Shown piece after piece: positions 32,614 to 42,465 of a DNA stretch of 64,000 nucleotides. Source of the DNA: G965276765 sp965276825. GTDB lineage: Bacteria > Actinomycetota > Acidimicrobiia > Acidimicrobiales > Palsa-688. The notes beneath the pieces are model-generated. The model was not told the DNA's origin. It did not search any database and saw only the letters and a list, made by a program, of their open reading frames with translations. Numbering within the stretch: position 1 is the first letter of the stretch; each line of letters begins with the position of its first letter. A program made the translations under genes and the position numbers. The stretch spans positions 3,472,001 through 3,536,000 of the forward strand of contig OZ255630.1 in assembly GCA_965276825.1 (NCBI GenBank), given 5' to 3'.

Positions 32614-33064
32614 GAGGGTGCTCCTGGGGTTGGGGTGAGGCGTGGGACCGCGCCCGGGTGGGCGCGGGTGCTGCAGCGGCAGACGTCGCCACGCGACCTC
32701 CGCCGACAGTCGGGCGCCGGGCGGCGACGCGACGGGTAGGTCGGCGGTGCGGAAGCACGTCGTTGGGCCCCCGCACCGCCGAAGCTCAGGGCGGCGAGAG
32801 GACCGTCGGCAGGCTCCGACGGCGTTCTTGCGATCTGCTCATCGACAGCAACCTCTCACCAGCCGGGACATCGAAGTCAGGTGGACGGATCTCCGTCAGA
32901 GACCTGATGTCGCTCGGGGACGGGTCGCGGGGAGCAGGGCGACGATTGATGTAAGTATCCCCGGTCGCGACCGGGGCCAAACCACTCCCCGGTTGGCGGC
33001 CAGCGACAGGGTGATCACCGGATCCAGCCCGCGGCGGAGGCGCTTCCCGCACTAGACACGGCGC
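32614..33064. other. Intergenic region
   Basis: About 450 bases with no convincing coding frame. The two flanking genes are divergent, so it should hold both promoters; CGATTGATGTAAGTATCC near 32942 is the only AT-richer part. No hairpin or repeat stands out. Confidence 0.4.
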
Positions 33065-34633
33065 ATGCCTGCGACCGACTGGTTCCTTTCGGCGTCCGAG
33101 CGGGCCAACGACGCCACCGTCATCGACCGCCGCCACGAGGACGGCGAGGCGTGGACGACCGGCAACGAGGTGACCCCGATGGTGCACGGGGCGGTGTACT
33201 TCGCCGCCCTCGTCGAGGCGGTGCGGGCCACGAGGGCCGGGGACCTGGTGCTCTTCGCCGACTGGCGGGGAGACCCCGACGAGCATCTCGACGCGGACGG
33301 CACCGAGGTCGAGAGCCTGCTCGGCCACGCCGCCGAGCGGGGAGTGGTCGTGCGGGGCCTGGTGTGGCGGTCCCACCTCGACAAGCTGCAGTTCTCCGCC
33401 AGCGAGAACCGGCACCTCGGCGAGGACATCAACGCGGCCGGGGGACTCTGCCTGCTCGACCAGCGGGTGCGCCCCGGCGGCTCGCACCACCAGAAGTTCG
33501 TGGTCCTCCGGTATCCGGGTCGCCCCGAGCTCGACGTCGCCTTCGTGGGGGGCATCGACCTGTCGCACAGTCGACGTGACGACGCCGACCACGGTGGCGA
33601 CCCTCAGCGCCAGCCGATGGCGGCGGTCTACGGGCCCACGCCGCCGTGGCACGACATCCAGCTCCGACTCCGCGGTCCCGTGGTCGGCGACGTCGAGGCC
33701 GTGTTCCGGGAACGGTGGGACGACAGGACCCCGCTGTCGCTCAACCCGGTCCGCCTGCTGCGCGACCGGCTGGCCGGGGCCGACGCCACCGGACGGACCC
33801 TCCCCACCCAACTCCCCGACCCGGCCAGGCAGGGGAGCCACGCCGTGCAGGTGCTGCGGACCTACCCGCCGCGCCGCCGCCCCTACCCCTTCGCGCCCGA
33901 CGGCGAGCGCAGCGTGGCCCGGGGGATCTCCAAGGTCCTCGGGCGAGCCCACCGCCTCATCTACGTCGAGGACCAGTACCTGTGGTCCAAGGAGATCGCC
34001 TCCGGTTTCTGCCGGGCCCTCGTGGCCGACCCCGCGCTCCGGCTGATGGCCGTGCTGCCCCGCTTCCCCGACCAGGACGGCAGATCGTCGCTCGCCCCGA
34101 ACCTCGTGGGCCGGTACGAGGCCATGCACATGCTGCTGGGGGCCGCCCCCGACCGGGTCGCCTTCTACGGCATCGAGAACCACTCCGGCGTGCCCGTCTA
34201 CGTCCATGCCAAGGTCTGCGTGGTCGACGACGTGTGGGCGAGCGTCGGGTCCGACAACTTCAACCGCAGGTCCTGGACCCACGACTCCGAGCTGTCGTGC
34301 GCGGTGGTCGACGAGGGCGGGCAGGGACCCGGGCGCGACTACGCCCTGACCCTGCGCTTGGCCCTCGCCGCCGAGCACCTCGACCGGGACGAGGGATCGC
34401 TCGGCGAGCTGGCCGACCACGTCGCCGCGTTCGACGCCTTCGCGGCGTCGGCACATGCCCTCGACGCCTGGCACGACGGGGGTCGGCGCGGGCCTCGCCC
34501 GGCGGGCCGGCTCCGGAGCTACCCGCTGCCCGCGCTGTCGCGCCTCGACCGGCTCTGGTCCCGGCCCCTGTACCTGACCGTCTACGACCCCGACGGGCGC
34601 CGCCTGGCCATGCGCGCCCGCCACGAGCTCTGA
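33065..34633 (+). CDS. Phospholipase D-like protein
   Basis: A 522-residue PLD-superfamily protein with two HKD-type motifs: GGSHHQKFVVLR near residue 142 (H-x-K, followed by VGGIDLSHSRRDD) and VYVHAKVCVVDD near 380 (followed by WASVGSDNFNRRSW). The motifs pair to form one active site that hydrolyses or transfers phosphatidyl groups. No signal peptide is obvious, so it may act at the inner face of the membrane. Normal length for bacterial PLDs of this type. Confidence 0.87.
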   Translation: MPATDWFLSASERANDATVIDRRHEDGEAWTTGNEVTPMVHGAVYFAALVEAVRATRAGDLVLFADWRGDPDEHLDADGTEVESLLGHAAERGVVVRGLVWRSHLDKLQFSASENRHLGEDINAAGGLCLLDQRVRPGGSHHQKFVVLRYPGRPELDVAFVGGIDLSHSRRDDADHGGDPQRQPMAAVYGPTPPWHDIQLRLRGPVVGDVEAVFRERWDDRTPLSLNPVRLLRDRLAGADATGRTLPTQLPDPARQGSHAVQVLRTYPPRRRPYPFAPDGERSVARGISKVLGRAHRLIYVEDQYLWSKEIASGFCRALVADPALRLMAVLPRFPDQDGRSSLAPNLVGRYEAMHMLLGAAPDRVAFYGIENHSGVPVYVHAKVCVVDDVWASVGSDNFNRRSWTHDSELSCAVVDEGGQGPGRDYALTLRLALAAEHLDRDEGSLGELADHVAAFDAFAASAHALDAWHDGGRRGPRPAGRLRSYPLPALSRLDRLWSRPLYLTVYDPDGRRLAMRARHEL

Positions 34634-34667
34634 CCCCGGGCTCCCGGCAGGAGCGCTTGGAGCGCGC

Positions 34668-35711
34668 TCAGGCCGGCTGGTAGCGGTACACCTCGTCGTC
34701 GTCGACGCTGCGCAGGATCCGGCCCTGGGCGACGAGGAGCTCGAGGTGGGCGGCGGTCTCGCTGACCGCCAGCATCTGGTTGAAGGTGTCGAGCTCGTCG
34801 AGGGTCCGGCCCCGCCGGGTCCAGCGAAGGATGCCGGCCGCCTCGAACGCCGTCACCGCCCCCCTGCCGATCGCCTCCTCCGTCTCGTCGAGCCGCCGGC
34901 CGTGATGGTCGACCAGCTGGTCGACGCGTGCGTGGACGCTCGGCGCCACCTGCCCGTGGGCCGGGAGCAGGAGAGCGTCGGGGAGCGCACGCACCTTGGC
35001 GAGGGAGGAGAGGAAGTCGCCGAGCGGGTTGGCCGCGAGCTCGGGCTCGAAGCCGATCGACGGGGTGATGGTCGGCAGCACGTGATCCCCGGCGAAGAGC
35101 AGGCCACCGGCCCGGTCGTGGAACACCACGTGGCCGCGCGTGTGCCCCGGCGTCTCCACCGCGTCGAGCGATCTCCCGCCGTCCAGAGCGATGAGGCCCG
35201 GCTCGATCCAGTCGTCGGGACCCTCCCAGACGGCTCGCTCCGCCGCGCTGGCCGCCGCATCGAAGCCCGCCTCGATGGCGGCGGCGATCGGAGCGGCGCC
35301 CGACCGGCGCAGGTGACGGAGCTGCGCGCCCATCGGACTGTGCCTGGCGTCCAGGGTCTGCTCCATGGAAGGCCGCTCGCCGGCGCCGAGGCTGACCCTC
35401 GTGGCCGCCTCCCTGCGGATCTCGATGGCCTGGGTGTAGTGGTCGCGGTGGATGTGGGTGATCAGGAAGCGGTGGATGTCGGCCACGCCGGCGTCGAGGG
35501 CCCGCAGCGCCCCGCCGAGCAGCTCGCGCGCCACCGGGATGTCCCACCCCGAGTCGACCAGCACCAGTCCGTCGCCGTCGTCGATGGCGTACACGTTGAC
35601 CGCCCTGAGCCCGTCGTTGGGGAGGGGGAGCGGGATCCGGTGGACGCCGGGGGCGACCTCGAAGACCCCGGACTCGGTCCAGTCGCCGGATGCTGTCGTC
35701 GCCGCGCTCAT
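34668..35711 (-). CDS. Metallo-beta-lactamase-fold hydrolase
   Basis: A 347-residue MBL-fold protein. The metal motif THIHRDH is at 85-91, with the later ligands in VETPGHTRGHVVFHD, LFAGDHVLP and LLPAHGQV. The C-terminal 90 residues form the winged-helix extension common in LACTB2-like hydrolases (LDTFNQMLAVSETAAHLELL). It probably hydrolyses a thioester or ester. The ATG at 35711 avoids a basic N-terminal tail from the longer start. Confidence 0.85.
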   Translation of the reverse strand: MSAATTASGDWTESGVFEVAPGVHRIPLPLPNDGLRAVNVYAIDDGDGLVLVDSGWDIPVARELLGGALRALDAGVADIHRFLITHIHRDHYTQAIEIRREAATRVSLGAGERPSMEQTLDARHSPMGAQLRHLRRSGAAPIAAAIEAGFDAAASAAERAVWEGPDDWIEPGLIALDGGRSLDAVETPGHTRGHVVFHDRAGGLLFAGDHVLPTITPSIGFEPELAANPLGDFLSSLAKVRALPDALLLPAHGQVAPSVHARVDQLVDHHGRRLDETEEAIGRGAVTAFEAAGILRWTRRGRTLDELDTFNQMLAVSETAAHLELLVAQGRILRSVDDDEVYRYQPA

Positions 35712-35777
35712 CGCTCTCCCTCTCGCACGAGGAGCCGTTCTAGCAACCTTCACCCGGCGTACGGCAGTCCTGGCCTC

Positions 35778-36647
35778 TCACGACCGCGCCGCGCCGACCA
35801 TCGCGGCAGCCAGATCGGCCTGTCCGGCCGCGGTGGGGTGCTCGTCACAGCGACCATCGGCGAGGCGGATGAGCAGTCCCGACGCACACAGGTCGCCGCC
35901 GTGGGAGGTGGCAGCCCGGACGAAGGCGGCGGATCCGTCCGCCACGGCACCCCCGTAGGCCCTGGTCACCGCAGCGATGATGGCGTCGAGGGAGGCGACC
36001 GCTCCCCGCTCGGCTCGCGTCGGGCTGTAGTAGGACAGCGCGACCAGGCGCCCCCGGTACCCGGCGGTCGTGCGCAACGACCTGAGGATGGTGGTCAGGC
36101 CCGTGCGGATCTCCGAGGCCAGGGCGGACCGCTCCCTCGGCGACCTGCAGGCGTCCGTCGTGGTCTGCGCGCAGACGGCGATGTCGTTGAGGCCGATGTC
36201 GATGGTCACGAGCGTCACGTGGCGGTGGGTCATCAGGTAGCGGATGGCGAACGCCAGCTGCGAGCCGGCATACGCGGTGTGGAGCGGGAAGGCGGTCCGG
36301 TAGCCGCCGCCCCTGCCGTCGGTGTTGTCGCAGCCGTTGCTCGGCGCGCCGGGCGAGATCATGCTGGCGACCGTCTCGCCGGGACAGGACGCGTCGACCA
36401 CGTCGAGGCCGAGGGTCCGACCGACGAGCTCGGGGTAGCCGACGAACCGGGCCGGGTCGTGATAGTCGGGGCGGGATGTCTGGCCGCTCGGCTGGTAGCC
36501 GAACGCCACCGAGTCGCCGAGGGCCAGCTCCACGCCGCCGGACCCCTTGGCGGCAACTCCACCCGACCCGCATGCCGCGGCCACGACCACCACCGCTGCG
36601 GCGCAAGCCAGGGTGCGCAGCCGAGCTCGGCGGGCGTGGGCCGTCAA
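35778..36647 (-). CDS. SGNH/GDSL-type esterase lipoprotein
   Basis: A 289-residue secreted esterase. A signal with lipobox (VVVAAACGSGG) is followed by block I LALGDSVAFGYQ with the catalytic Ser, the Gly-bearing PGETVASM, and TIDIGLNDI with the oxyanion Asn. The usual terminal DxxH is replaced by CDEHPTAAGQ, which provides Asp and His. Many Cys residues suggest disulphides. The TTG start overlaps the stop of the broken peptidase upstream by 4 bases. Confidence 0.82.
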   Translation of the reverse strand: MTAHARRARLRTLACAAAVVVVAAACGSGGVAAKGSGGVELALGDSVAFGYQPSGQTSRPDYHDPARFVGYPELVGRTLGLDVVDASCPGETVASMISPGAPSNGCDNTDGRGGGYRTAFPLHTAYAGSQLAFAIRYLMTHRHVTLVTIDIGLNDIAVCAQTTTDACRSPRERSALASEIRTGLTTILRSLRTTAGYRGRLVALSYYSPTRAERGAVASLDAIIAAVTRAYGGAVADGSAAFVRAATSHGGDLCASGLLIRLADGRCDEHPTAAGQADLAAAMVGAARS

Positions 36648-36976
36648 GGGAAAGCGGCCCGGTGGGTGCCCCCGGTGGCGAAGCGGTCCAGGGCCCGTGC
36701 GGTGTCGAACGGGCAGCTCAGGTCGAGGCGGCCGTGGATGAGCACGCCGGGAGTGCTCCGACCGCAGCCCCGCTGATCGAAGAGCACGGCCCGGTCGCGC
36801 CCGGGACCGAACTTGCGGCGCATGCGCTCGTTGCAGACCTGGCCGGGGCCACCGTGGACCATCACGGCGGGCGTGCCCTCCGGGTGACCACAGACCTCCC
36901 AGTACACCGAGTGGCCGTCGCCGACGTCGAGCATCCCGTGGTCATAGGGCTCGACGGGTGGGTGCAGATCGGCCAC
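36644..36976 (-). pseudogene. Proline iminopeptidase with in-frame internal deletion
   Basis: A 110-residue ORF. The first 75 residues match the N-terminus of proline iminopeptidase (PPVEPYDHGMLDVGDGHSVY, then AVMVHGGPG and LFDQRGCGRSTP). It then jumps straight to the C-terminal segment VLIHGRLDLSCPFDTARALD. About 200 residues with the nucleophile Ser and catalytic Asp are missing, so it cannot be active. The frame is preserved across the join. Confidence 0.85.
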
Positions 36977-37017
36977 GTGGTCTCCTCGGTCGGGCGGTGC
37001 GCCTAGTGGAGCTGCGC

Positions 37018-37599
37018 TCAGGCCAGCGGGACGGCGTCGATCTGGGCCGCACCCGTGAAGACCTCGGCGCGCAGCCCGGCCGCCAGCGCGGCGGCCACGT
37101 TGGCCGGCCGGTCGTCGAGGAAGACGATGTCATCGGGCGGCGCGTCGAGCAGGCCGACGACGCGCTCGTAGATCGCGCGCTCCGGCTTCACGGTCCGGAG
37201 CCGGCAGCTGAAGAGACGGGGGTCGAAGCCGGCCAGCCAGCCCTGCCGGTCGATGGCGTCCGCCACCTCCACGGGCGCATTGGAGAGGATGGCCAGGCGC
37301 AGGCCACGCTCGGCGGCGCGTGCGGCGGCCTCGAGCGACGCGCGGTCGGGGTGGAGCCAGCTGGCCAGGTCGAGCTCGACCAGCTCCCGCAGCCGGGGCG
37401 CGGCCGGAGGGGAGCCGAGCACGAGAGACCAGTAGTCGACGGCGCTCAGGTCGCCCCGGTCGTACGCCGCCCGGTGCTCCCAATAGGCCGGCCACAGCCG
37501 GTCAACCGGGCACCCCGCAGCCTGCTCGATGGCCGCTTTCGACGCCGCCGGCTGGGGGAGGCACAGCACCTCGCCGTAGTCGCACAGGAGCCAGGTCAC
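37018..37599 (-). CDS. HAD-superfamily hydrolase
   Basis: A 193-residue HAD phosphatase-type protein. Motif I is LLCDYGEVL (nucleophile Asp7; the usual second Asp is Gly, as in some dehalogenase-like members), motif II is ILSNAP, motif III the Lys in RTVKPERAIYER, and motif IV is IVFLDDRPANV. A helical cap lies between I and II. Cytoplasmic; substrate unknown. Confidence 0.85.
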   Translation of the reverse strand: MTWLLCDYGEVLCLPQPAASKAAIEQAAGCPVDRLWPAYWEHRAAYDRGDLSAVDYWSLVLGSPPAAPRLRELVELDLASWLHPDRASLEAAARAAERGLRLAILSNAPVEVADAIDRQGWLAGFDPRLFSCRLRTVKPERAIYERVVGLLDAPPDDIVFLDDRPANVAAALAAGLRAEVFTGAAQIDAVPLA

Positions 37600-37654
37600 G
37601 TGGCGCCCCGCGTGCGCCCACCGACGGGCACGGGCGGCGCGGCGACCAGGACAT

Positions 37655-38215
37655 TCACCCTGGGATCCTCCGGCCGCCAGGAGGCCAGTCGTCTGCGGTC
37701 ACGGCCCACAGCTGGTAATCCTCGCGCCCTCCGTCCGCCGCCGGCGCGAACGAGCGCATCAGGCCCTCACACCGGTAACCGACCCGGGCCAGGACGGACT
37801 GCATCGGCCCGTTGCCGGCCGCCGTGGCGGCCTCCACCCGCGACCATCCGTCGGCGACCAGCTGCGCCGTCGCCAACTCGACCGCCCGCCGGCCGAGGCC
37901 CCGTCCCCGAGCCGCAGCGAAGAGCACCACCCCGATCTCGCAGACGCCCGGGGGAGCGGCGTACTTGGGCGCCCGCACCTGCACCGTCCCGACCAGAGCG
38001 CCGGCAGCCTCGATCCCCCACTCGGCCATGCCGTGCTTCTCGATCGTCGGCGCCGCCGCGATCTGGGCCACGACCTGCTCCCGCCTGCGCCCCCCGGGGA
38101 CGGCGAAGGTGGCGTCCACCGCCTGCGACGCAACGATCACGTCGGCGTCGTCGGTGACGAGGGACCGGAGCCGGACGTCGATCCGGTCGGCCCCCGCTGC
38201 GGGATCCGCCATCAC
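37655..38215 (-). CDS. GNAT-family N-acetyltransferase
   Basis: A 186-residue acetyltransferase of the RimJ/RimL type. The acetyl-CoA pyrophosphate loop is visible in ARGRGLGRRAVELA, with strand VCEIGVVLF before it and the NGPMQSVLARVGYRCEGLMR block characteristic of the group. The substrate may be a protein N-terminus or small amine. Confidence 0.85.
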   Translation of the reverse strand: MMADPAAGADRIDVRLRSLVTDDADVIVASQAVDATFAVPGGRRREQVVAQIAAAPTIEKHGMAEWGIEAAGALVGTVQVRAPKYAAPPGVCEIGVVLFAAARGRGLGRRAVELATAQLVADGWSRVEAATAAGNGPMQSVLARVGYRCEGLMRSFAPAADGGREDYQLWAVTADDWPPGGRRIPG

Positions 38216-38251
38216 CCAACCCTACGTGCGGTCGGTCGACCGCCGTCGGGC

Positions 38252-39823
38252 TCAGGACGTGGCGGCCACCGCGCCGGCCTGGTCGTCAGTGGCCGCCCCC
38301 GGGTCGTGACTGCGCTGGCTGCTCGACTCGAAGTCCTTGGTCCTGATGAGGGCGACGGCGGCGACCGCCGCCACCAGCGCGACCAACCCGCCGATGACCA
38401 GGACCACGTCGAGGCCGTGGGCGTAGGACGCCAGGGTGGCGTGGGCCAACAGCGCCCGCTGGGCCTCCGGCACGTGCGCGAGGAGCTGCGAGCTCTCACC
38501 GCCCTGGATCGCCTTGGAGACGGTCGACACCTGCCCGGACAAACCGGGGACCGAGCCGAGGTTGCGGTGCAACTGGTGGGTGACCTCGGAGCCGAAGATC
38601 GAGCCCAGGGCGGCCACGCCGGTCGAGATGCCGACCTGGCGGAACGTCGAGTTGATGCCCGACGCCATCCCGGCCCTCTGGGGCTCGACCACGCCGACGG
38701 CGGTGGACGCCAGTGGCGGGTTGACCAGCCCCGAACCCAGCCCGGCGATGATGAAGCCGGGGACGAGCACGGTCCAGCTCGAGGACGCACCGATGCGGGC
38801 CATCAGCAGCAGCCCGATGCCGACCAGCGCCAGTCCGGGGCCGATCAGGAGGCGGACCGGCACCTTCTGGGTCAGCCGGCCAGAGACGGTCGCCGAAACC
38901 ATCAGACCGGCGGAGAGGAACAGGAGCCGGACGCCGGTGCCGAGGGCCGAGAAGCCCTTGCCGTCCTGGAGGTAGAGCACGATGTACAGCAGCAGGGCGT
39001 AGAGCGACGCCGACATGGCGAAGGCGGCGATCGACCCGCCGTCGAAGGTGTGGTTGCGGAACAGCGACAGGTCGAACATGGCCCGGTCGCTGCGGTGCTC
39101 CTGGGCGAGGAACGCCACCAGCAAGACGGCGGCCACGGCGAAGAGGACGAGCACCCCGGTCTCGGTCCACCCCTGCTCGCTGGAGCGGATCAGTCCGTAG
39201 ATCAGCGAGATGAGGGCGGCGGTGAAGACCCCGAAGCCCACCCAGTCGGGCCGGCGGGCCCCCTCCTGGCGGGACTCGTCGACCCGCAGGAGGGTCACCG
39301 CGACGGCGAACGCCCCGATGGGGATGTTGACGAAGAAGATCCACTTCCACGACAGGCCGGAGGTCAGGACACCGCCGACCACGGGACCGACGGCGACGGC
39401 CACACCGGTGATGGACCCCCAGATCCCGAAGGCCACGCCCCGCTCACGCCCCTGGAAGGCCTGCGCCAGCAGGGCCAGCGACGTGGAGAACATGATGGCG
39501 CCGCCGATGCCCTGGCCGGCCCGGGCGAGGATGAGCCACTCCGACGACGGGGCCAGGCCGCAGAACAGCGATCCGAGGGTGAACAGGCCGAGCCCGACGG
39601 CGAAGAGCAGCCTCCGGCCGAAGAGGTCAGCGAGGGACCCGGCGGTCAGCAGCAGGGCGGCCAGGCTCAACGCGTAGGCATCGACCACCCACTGGAGGTC
39701 GGAGAAGCTCGAGTGCAGGCTCTGCTGGATGTTGGGCAGCGCGACGTTGACGATGGTCACGTCCAGCAGCAGCATGAACGTGCCCAGGCACACCGCGACC
39801 AGCGTCCACCACTTCTTCTCCAC
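38252..39823 (-). CDS. MFS drug-resistance-type exporter (DHA2/EmrB)
   Basis: A 523-residue transporter with 14 predicted helices. Motifs: LDVTIVNVALPNIQQSL (helix 1), GSLADLFGRRLLFAVG (loop 2-3) and RAGQGIGGAIMFSTSLALLA (helix 5). A GTG at 39823 is preferred; a TTG eight codons upstream is possible. It likely extrudes drugs or fatty compounds. No regulator is adjacent. Confidence 0.88.
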   Translation of the reverse strand: MEKKWWTLVAVCLGTFMLLLDVTIVNVALPNIQQSLHSSFSDLQWVVDAYALSLAALLLTAGSLADLFGRRLLFAVGLGLFTLGSLFCGLAPSSEWLILARAGQGIGGAIMFSTSLALLAQAFQGRERGVAFGIWGSITGVAVAVGPVVGGVLTSGLSWKWIFFVNIPIGAFAVAVTLLRVDESRQEGARRPDWVGFGVFTAALISLIYGLIRSSEQGWTETGVLVLFAVAAVLLVAFLAQEHRSDRAMFDLSLFRNHTFDGGSIAAFAMSASLYALLLYIVLYLQDGKGFSALGTGVRLLFLSAGLMVSATVSGRLTQKVPVRLLIGPGLALVGIGLLLMARIGASSSWTVLVPGFIIAGLGSGLVNPPLASTAVGVVEPQRAGMASGINSTFRQVGISTGVAALGSIFGSEVTHQLHRNLGSVPGLSGQVSTVSKAIQGGESSQLLAHVPEAQRALLAHATLASYAHGLDVVLVIGGLVALVAAVAAVALIRTKDFESSSQRSHDPGAATDDQAGAVAATS

Positions 39824-39936
39824 AGCCCAGCACCCTTCGATCGACAACCAGCATCGAGGGTAACCGGGGGTGTCGCGCTAGTCGGACCCGAGGCGCCGCT
39901 CGCACGGCGCGCCCGGCAGGGTGTTACAACGATCCC

Positions 39937-41058
39937 GTGAGGGTCGTGGTCATCGGAGGGGGCATCGTCGGTGCCAGCGCGGCGTACCACCTGACCCGGG
40001 CAGGGGCGGACGTGGTCGTGGTCGATCGGGCCGATCCCGGCGGTGCGACCCGGGCCGGCGCCGGCATCGTCTTCCCCTGGCTCACGGCGAGCAGCGAGCC
40101 GGCGCTCGTCGAGCTCATGTTCGCCGGGGCGGCCGCCTACCCCCAGCTCGTCGCCGACCTGGCCGCGGCGGGCGACGCCGACGTCGGCTACGAGAGGGTC
40201 GGCGGCCTGGTCGTCGGCGCCGAGCCGGCTGCCCTCGACCTGGCGGCGGCCACCCTGGAGCGACGGCGGGACGAGGGAGCCCAGGCGGTCGGGACGGTCG
40301 GGCGCCTCGGTGTCGGGGAGCCCGCCGCCATGTTTGCCCCGCTCGACCCGTCACTCGGCGGTGTCGTCGCATCGGGGGCGGCGCGCGTCGACGGCGACGC
40401 CATTCGCCTGGCCATGCGGGCCGCGGCGGTCGCCGCCGGCGCGTCCGTCGTCACCGGCGACGGTGCCCTCCGGGCGCCCCACGGGCGGGTTCAGGGCGTG
40501 GAGGTCGCAGGGGAGGTCATCGACGCCGACGCCGTCGTGGTGGCCGCCGGCGCCTGGTCTGTCGCGCTGTGCCTGCCCCTCGGCGTGGACCTGCCCGTGG
40601 CTCCCCAGCGGGGTCAGATCGTCCACCTCCACGTCCCCGGCCTCGACACCGACGCCACGCCGGTCATCGAGCCGTTCGGATCCAGCCACTACCTGCTCGC
40701 CTTCCCCGGATCGCGCGTCGTGGTCGGCGCGACCCGGGAGACGGGCGCGGGCTTCGACCGGCGGGTGACCGCCGCCGGGCTGGCCGAGGTGCTCGGCCGG
40801 GCCCTCGACGTGGCGCCCGGCCTGGCCGACGCCACCGTGACCGAGACGCGCGTCGGCTTCCGGCCGGCCACCCCCGACGGCGCGCCGCTCATCGGCTTCC
40901 TCGAGGCGTGGGACAACGTGGTGGTCGCCACCGGCCTCGGCCCCTACGGCCTCACCGCCGGCCCACTGACCGGTGCGGTGGTCGCCGATCTGGTCAGCGG
41001 CGCGCCCGCCCGCATCGACGTGTCGGCGTTCGCTCCCCTGCGTCGTTCGGAGAGCTGA
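39937..41058 (+). CDS. FAD-dependent oxidoreductase (D-amino acid oxidase family)
   Basis: A 373-residue DAO-family flavoprotein. The dinucleotide loop VVVIGGGIVGASAAYHL is at 3-19, and the C-terminal FAD motif GFRPATPDGAPLIG is followed by ATGLGPYGLTAGPLTG. It would oxidise an amine or imino acid. GTG start. It stands alone between the MFS exporter and a degenerate stretch. Confidence 0.85.
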   Translation: MRVVVIGGGIVGASAAYHLTRAGADVVVVDRADPGGATRAGAGIVFPWLTASSEPALVELMFAGAAAYPQLVADLAAAGDADVGYERVGGLVVGAEPAALDLAAATLERRRDEGAQAVGTVGRLGVGEPAAMFAPLDPSLGGVVASGAARVDGDAIRLAMRAAAVAAGASVVTGDGALRAPHGRVQGVEVAGEVIDADAVVVAAGAWSVALCLPLGVDLPVAPQRGQIVHLHVPGLDTDATPVIEPFGSSHYLLAFPGSRVVVGATRETGAGFDRRVTAAGLAEVLGRALDVAPGLADATVTETRVGFRPATPDGAPLIGFLEAWDNVVVATGLGPYGLTAGPLTGAVVADLVSGAPARIDVSAFAPLRRSES

Positions 41059-41541
41059 AGGGGTTGCCCCCCGCACCCCTGGCTGGCATCGGCAAACCGT
41101 GCCGACTTCGGTCGCGGCCATCGCGGCCATCGCCGGCAACGGCTCGGTCACGGTGGGCTGGCACCCTTTGACCCAGGTCGACGGCGCGCCGACGAGGTCG
41201 TTCACCGTGGTGTCCTCGACCGGTCGGTTCACCTCGGTCGAAGCCCGCACCGACGCCTCCACTACCTGGCGGCGGCGGCCGAGCACTGGCTGTCCGAGAT
41301 CGACCCGATCATCGCCTCCTGGACGCCGCCTGCAGTGCACACGCCGCGTCGAAGGGACGGCACGAGGCGAGATGATTGTCGATCCCATCATCGGCATCTC
41401 GAGAGCGAAGCCTTGCCCAGTGCCTCCTCGAGCATCCCTATCTCGGAGGCTGGGCCGCAGGATGTGTCGACGCTCGGCATACGCTGTCCTTCTGTGCGGC
41501 CACGGACCGGGCTACTGATCGGACATAGACAGGAGTCGAAC
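41059..41541. other. Degenerate intergenic stretch with a fibronectin III-like remnant
   Basis: No intact gene. At about 41099-41235 on the plus strand, VAAIAGNGSVTVGWHPL and GAPTRSFTVVSST resemble one strand pair of a bacterial fibronectin type III domain. Further on, LHYLAAAAEHWLSEIDPIIA in another frame looks coding but is unassigned. These are probably remains of deleted genes. Confidence 0.35.
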
Positions 41542-42465
41542 ATGGCATCGTTCGAGGGAAAGCGGGCTGTCGTCACAGGTGGAGGGTCGGGGATGGGCCG
41601 TCACCTGGTGATCGAGTTGGCTGCCGAAGGGTGTTCTGTTGCCGCATGTGACGTGAACCCAGATGGGCTAACCGAAACCCAGGCACGTGCGGAGACGGGA
41701 GCCCCTCTAGGGACCAGGGTCACAACCCACCTCTGCGACGTCTCCGACGAGGCGAGCGTGCTCGCTTTCCGGGATGCGGTCGTCGACGCGCACGGAGGCG
41801 AGATCGAGCTGTTGTTCAACAATGCCGGCATCGGCGGAGGCGCAAGCTTCATCACCGACCGTCGCGAGGTGTGGGAGCGTACGTTCGGTGTCGACTGGTG
41901 GGGTGTCTACTACTGCACTCGGGCATTCCTGCCCCAGCTCATGGCGGCTAAAGAGGCGCGACTGATCAACACCAGTAGCGTCAACGGGTTCTGGGCCTGG
42001 CTCGGACCCGGGAGGCCGCACACGGCCTACAGCACCGCCAAGTTCGCAGTCAAAGGTTTCTCGGAGGCGTTGATCGAAGACCTTCGATTGAACGCCCCGC
42101 ACGTCAAGGTGTCGGTCGTGATGCCGGGCCACGTCGGCACCGACATAATGGCCAACTCCCGGCGATATTTCGGCGGCGCCGAGCCAGATGCCCCAACGGA
42201 AGCCGATCTCGCCACGATGCGAGACGAAGTCGCTCGGCGTGGTCTCCCGGTCGAGCAGCTCTCCTCCGACCAGCTCCGCGGCGCGCTGAAGATGCAGGAA
42301 GATGATTTCCGAGAGAGCGCTCCCTTGGATGCGGCCGGGGCTGCGACCATCATCTTGAACGGTGTTCGCGCTGGCAGGTGGCGGATCCTCGTCGGCGATG
42401 ACGCGAACTGGCTTGACCGGCGGGTCCGCGCCGACCCAGAGACCGTCTACGACCACGACGTGTAG
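41542..42465 (+). CDS. Short-chain dehydrogenase/reductase
   Basis: A 307-residue SDR. The cofactor motif TGGGSGMG is at 12-19, the structural LLFNNAGIGG follows, and the catalytic Ser and Tyr-x3-Lys lie in NTSSVNGF and AYSTAKFAVKGFSEAL. The ATG follows AGGAG at a good distance. Codon use is less GC-biased than in the neighbours, suggesting a different origin. Substrate unknown. Confidence 0.88.
   Translation: MASFEGKRAVVTGGGSGMGRHLVIELAAEGCSVAACDVNPDGLTETQARAETGAPLGTRVTTHLCDVSDEASVLAFRDAVVDAHGGEIELLFNNAGIGGGASFITDRREVWERTFGVDWWGVYYCTRAFLPQLMAAKEARLINTSSVNGFWAWLGPGRPHTAYSTAKFAVKGFSEALIEDLRLNAPHVKVSVVMPGHVGTDIMANSRRYFGGAEPDAPTEADLATMRDEVARRGLPVEQLSSDQLRGALKMQEDDFRESAPLDAAGAATIILNGVRAGRWRILVGDDANWLDRRVRADPETVYDHDV

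Noticed and set aside
32642..33055. Open frames between the DUF6131-like gene and phospholipase D
   Set aside because: Arg/Ser-rich random-like translation without conserved segments.
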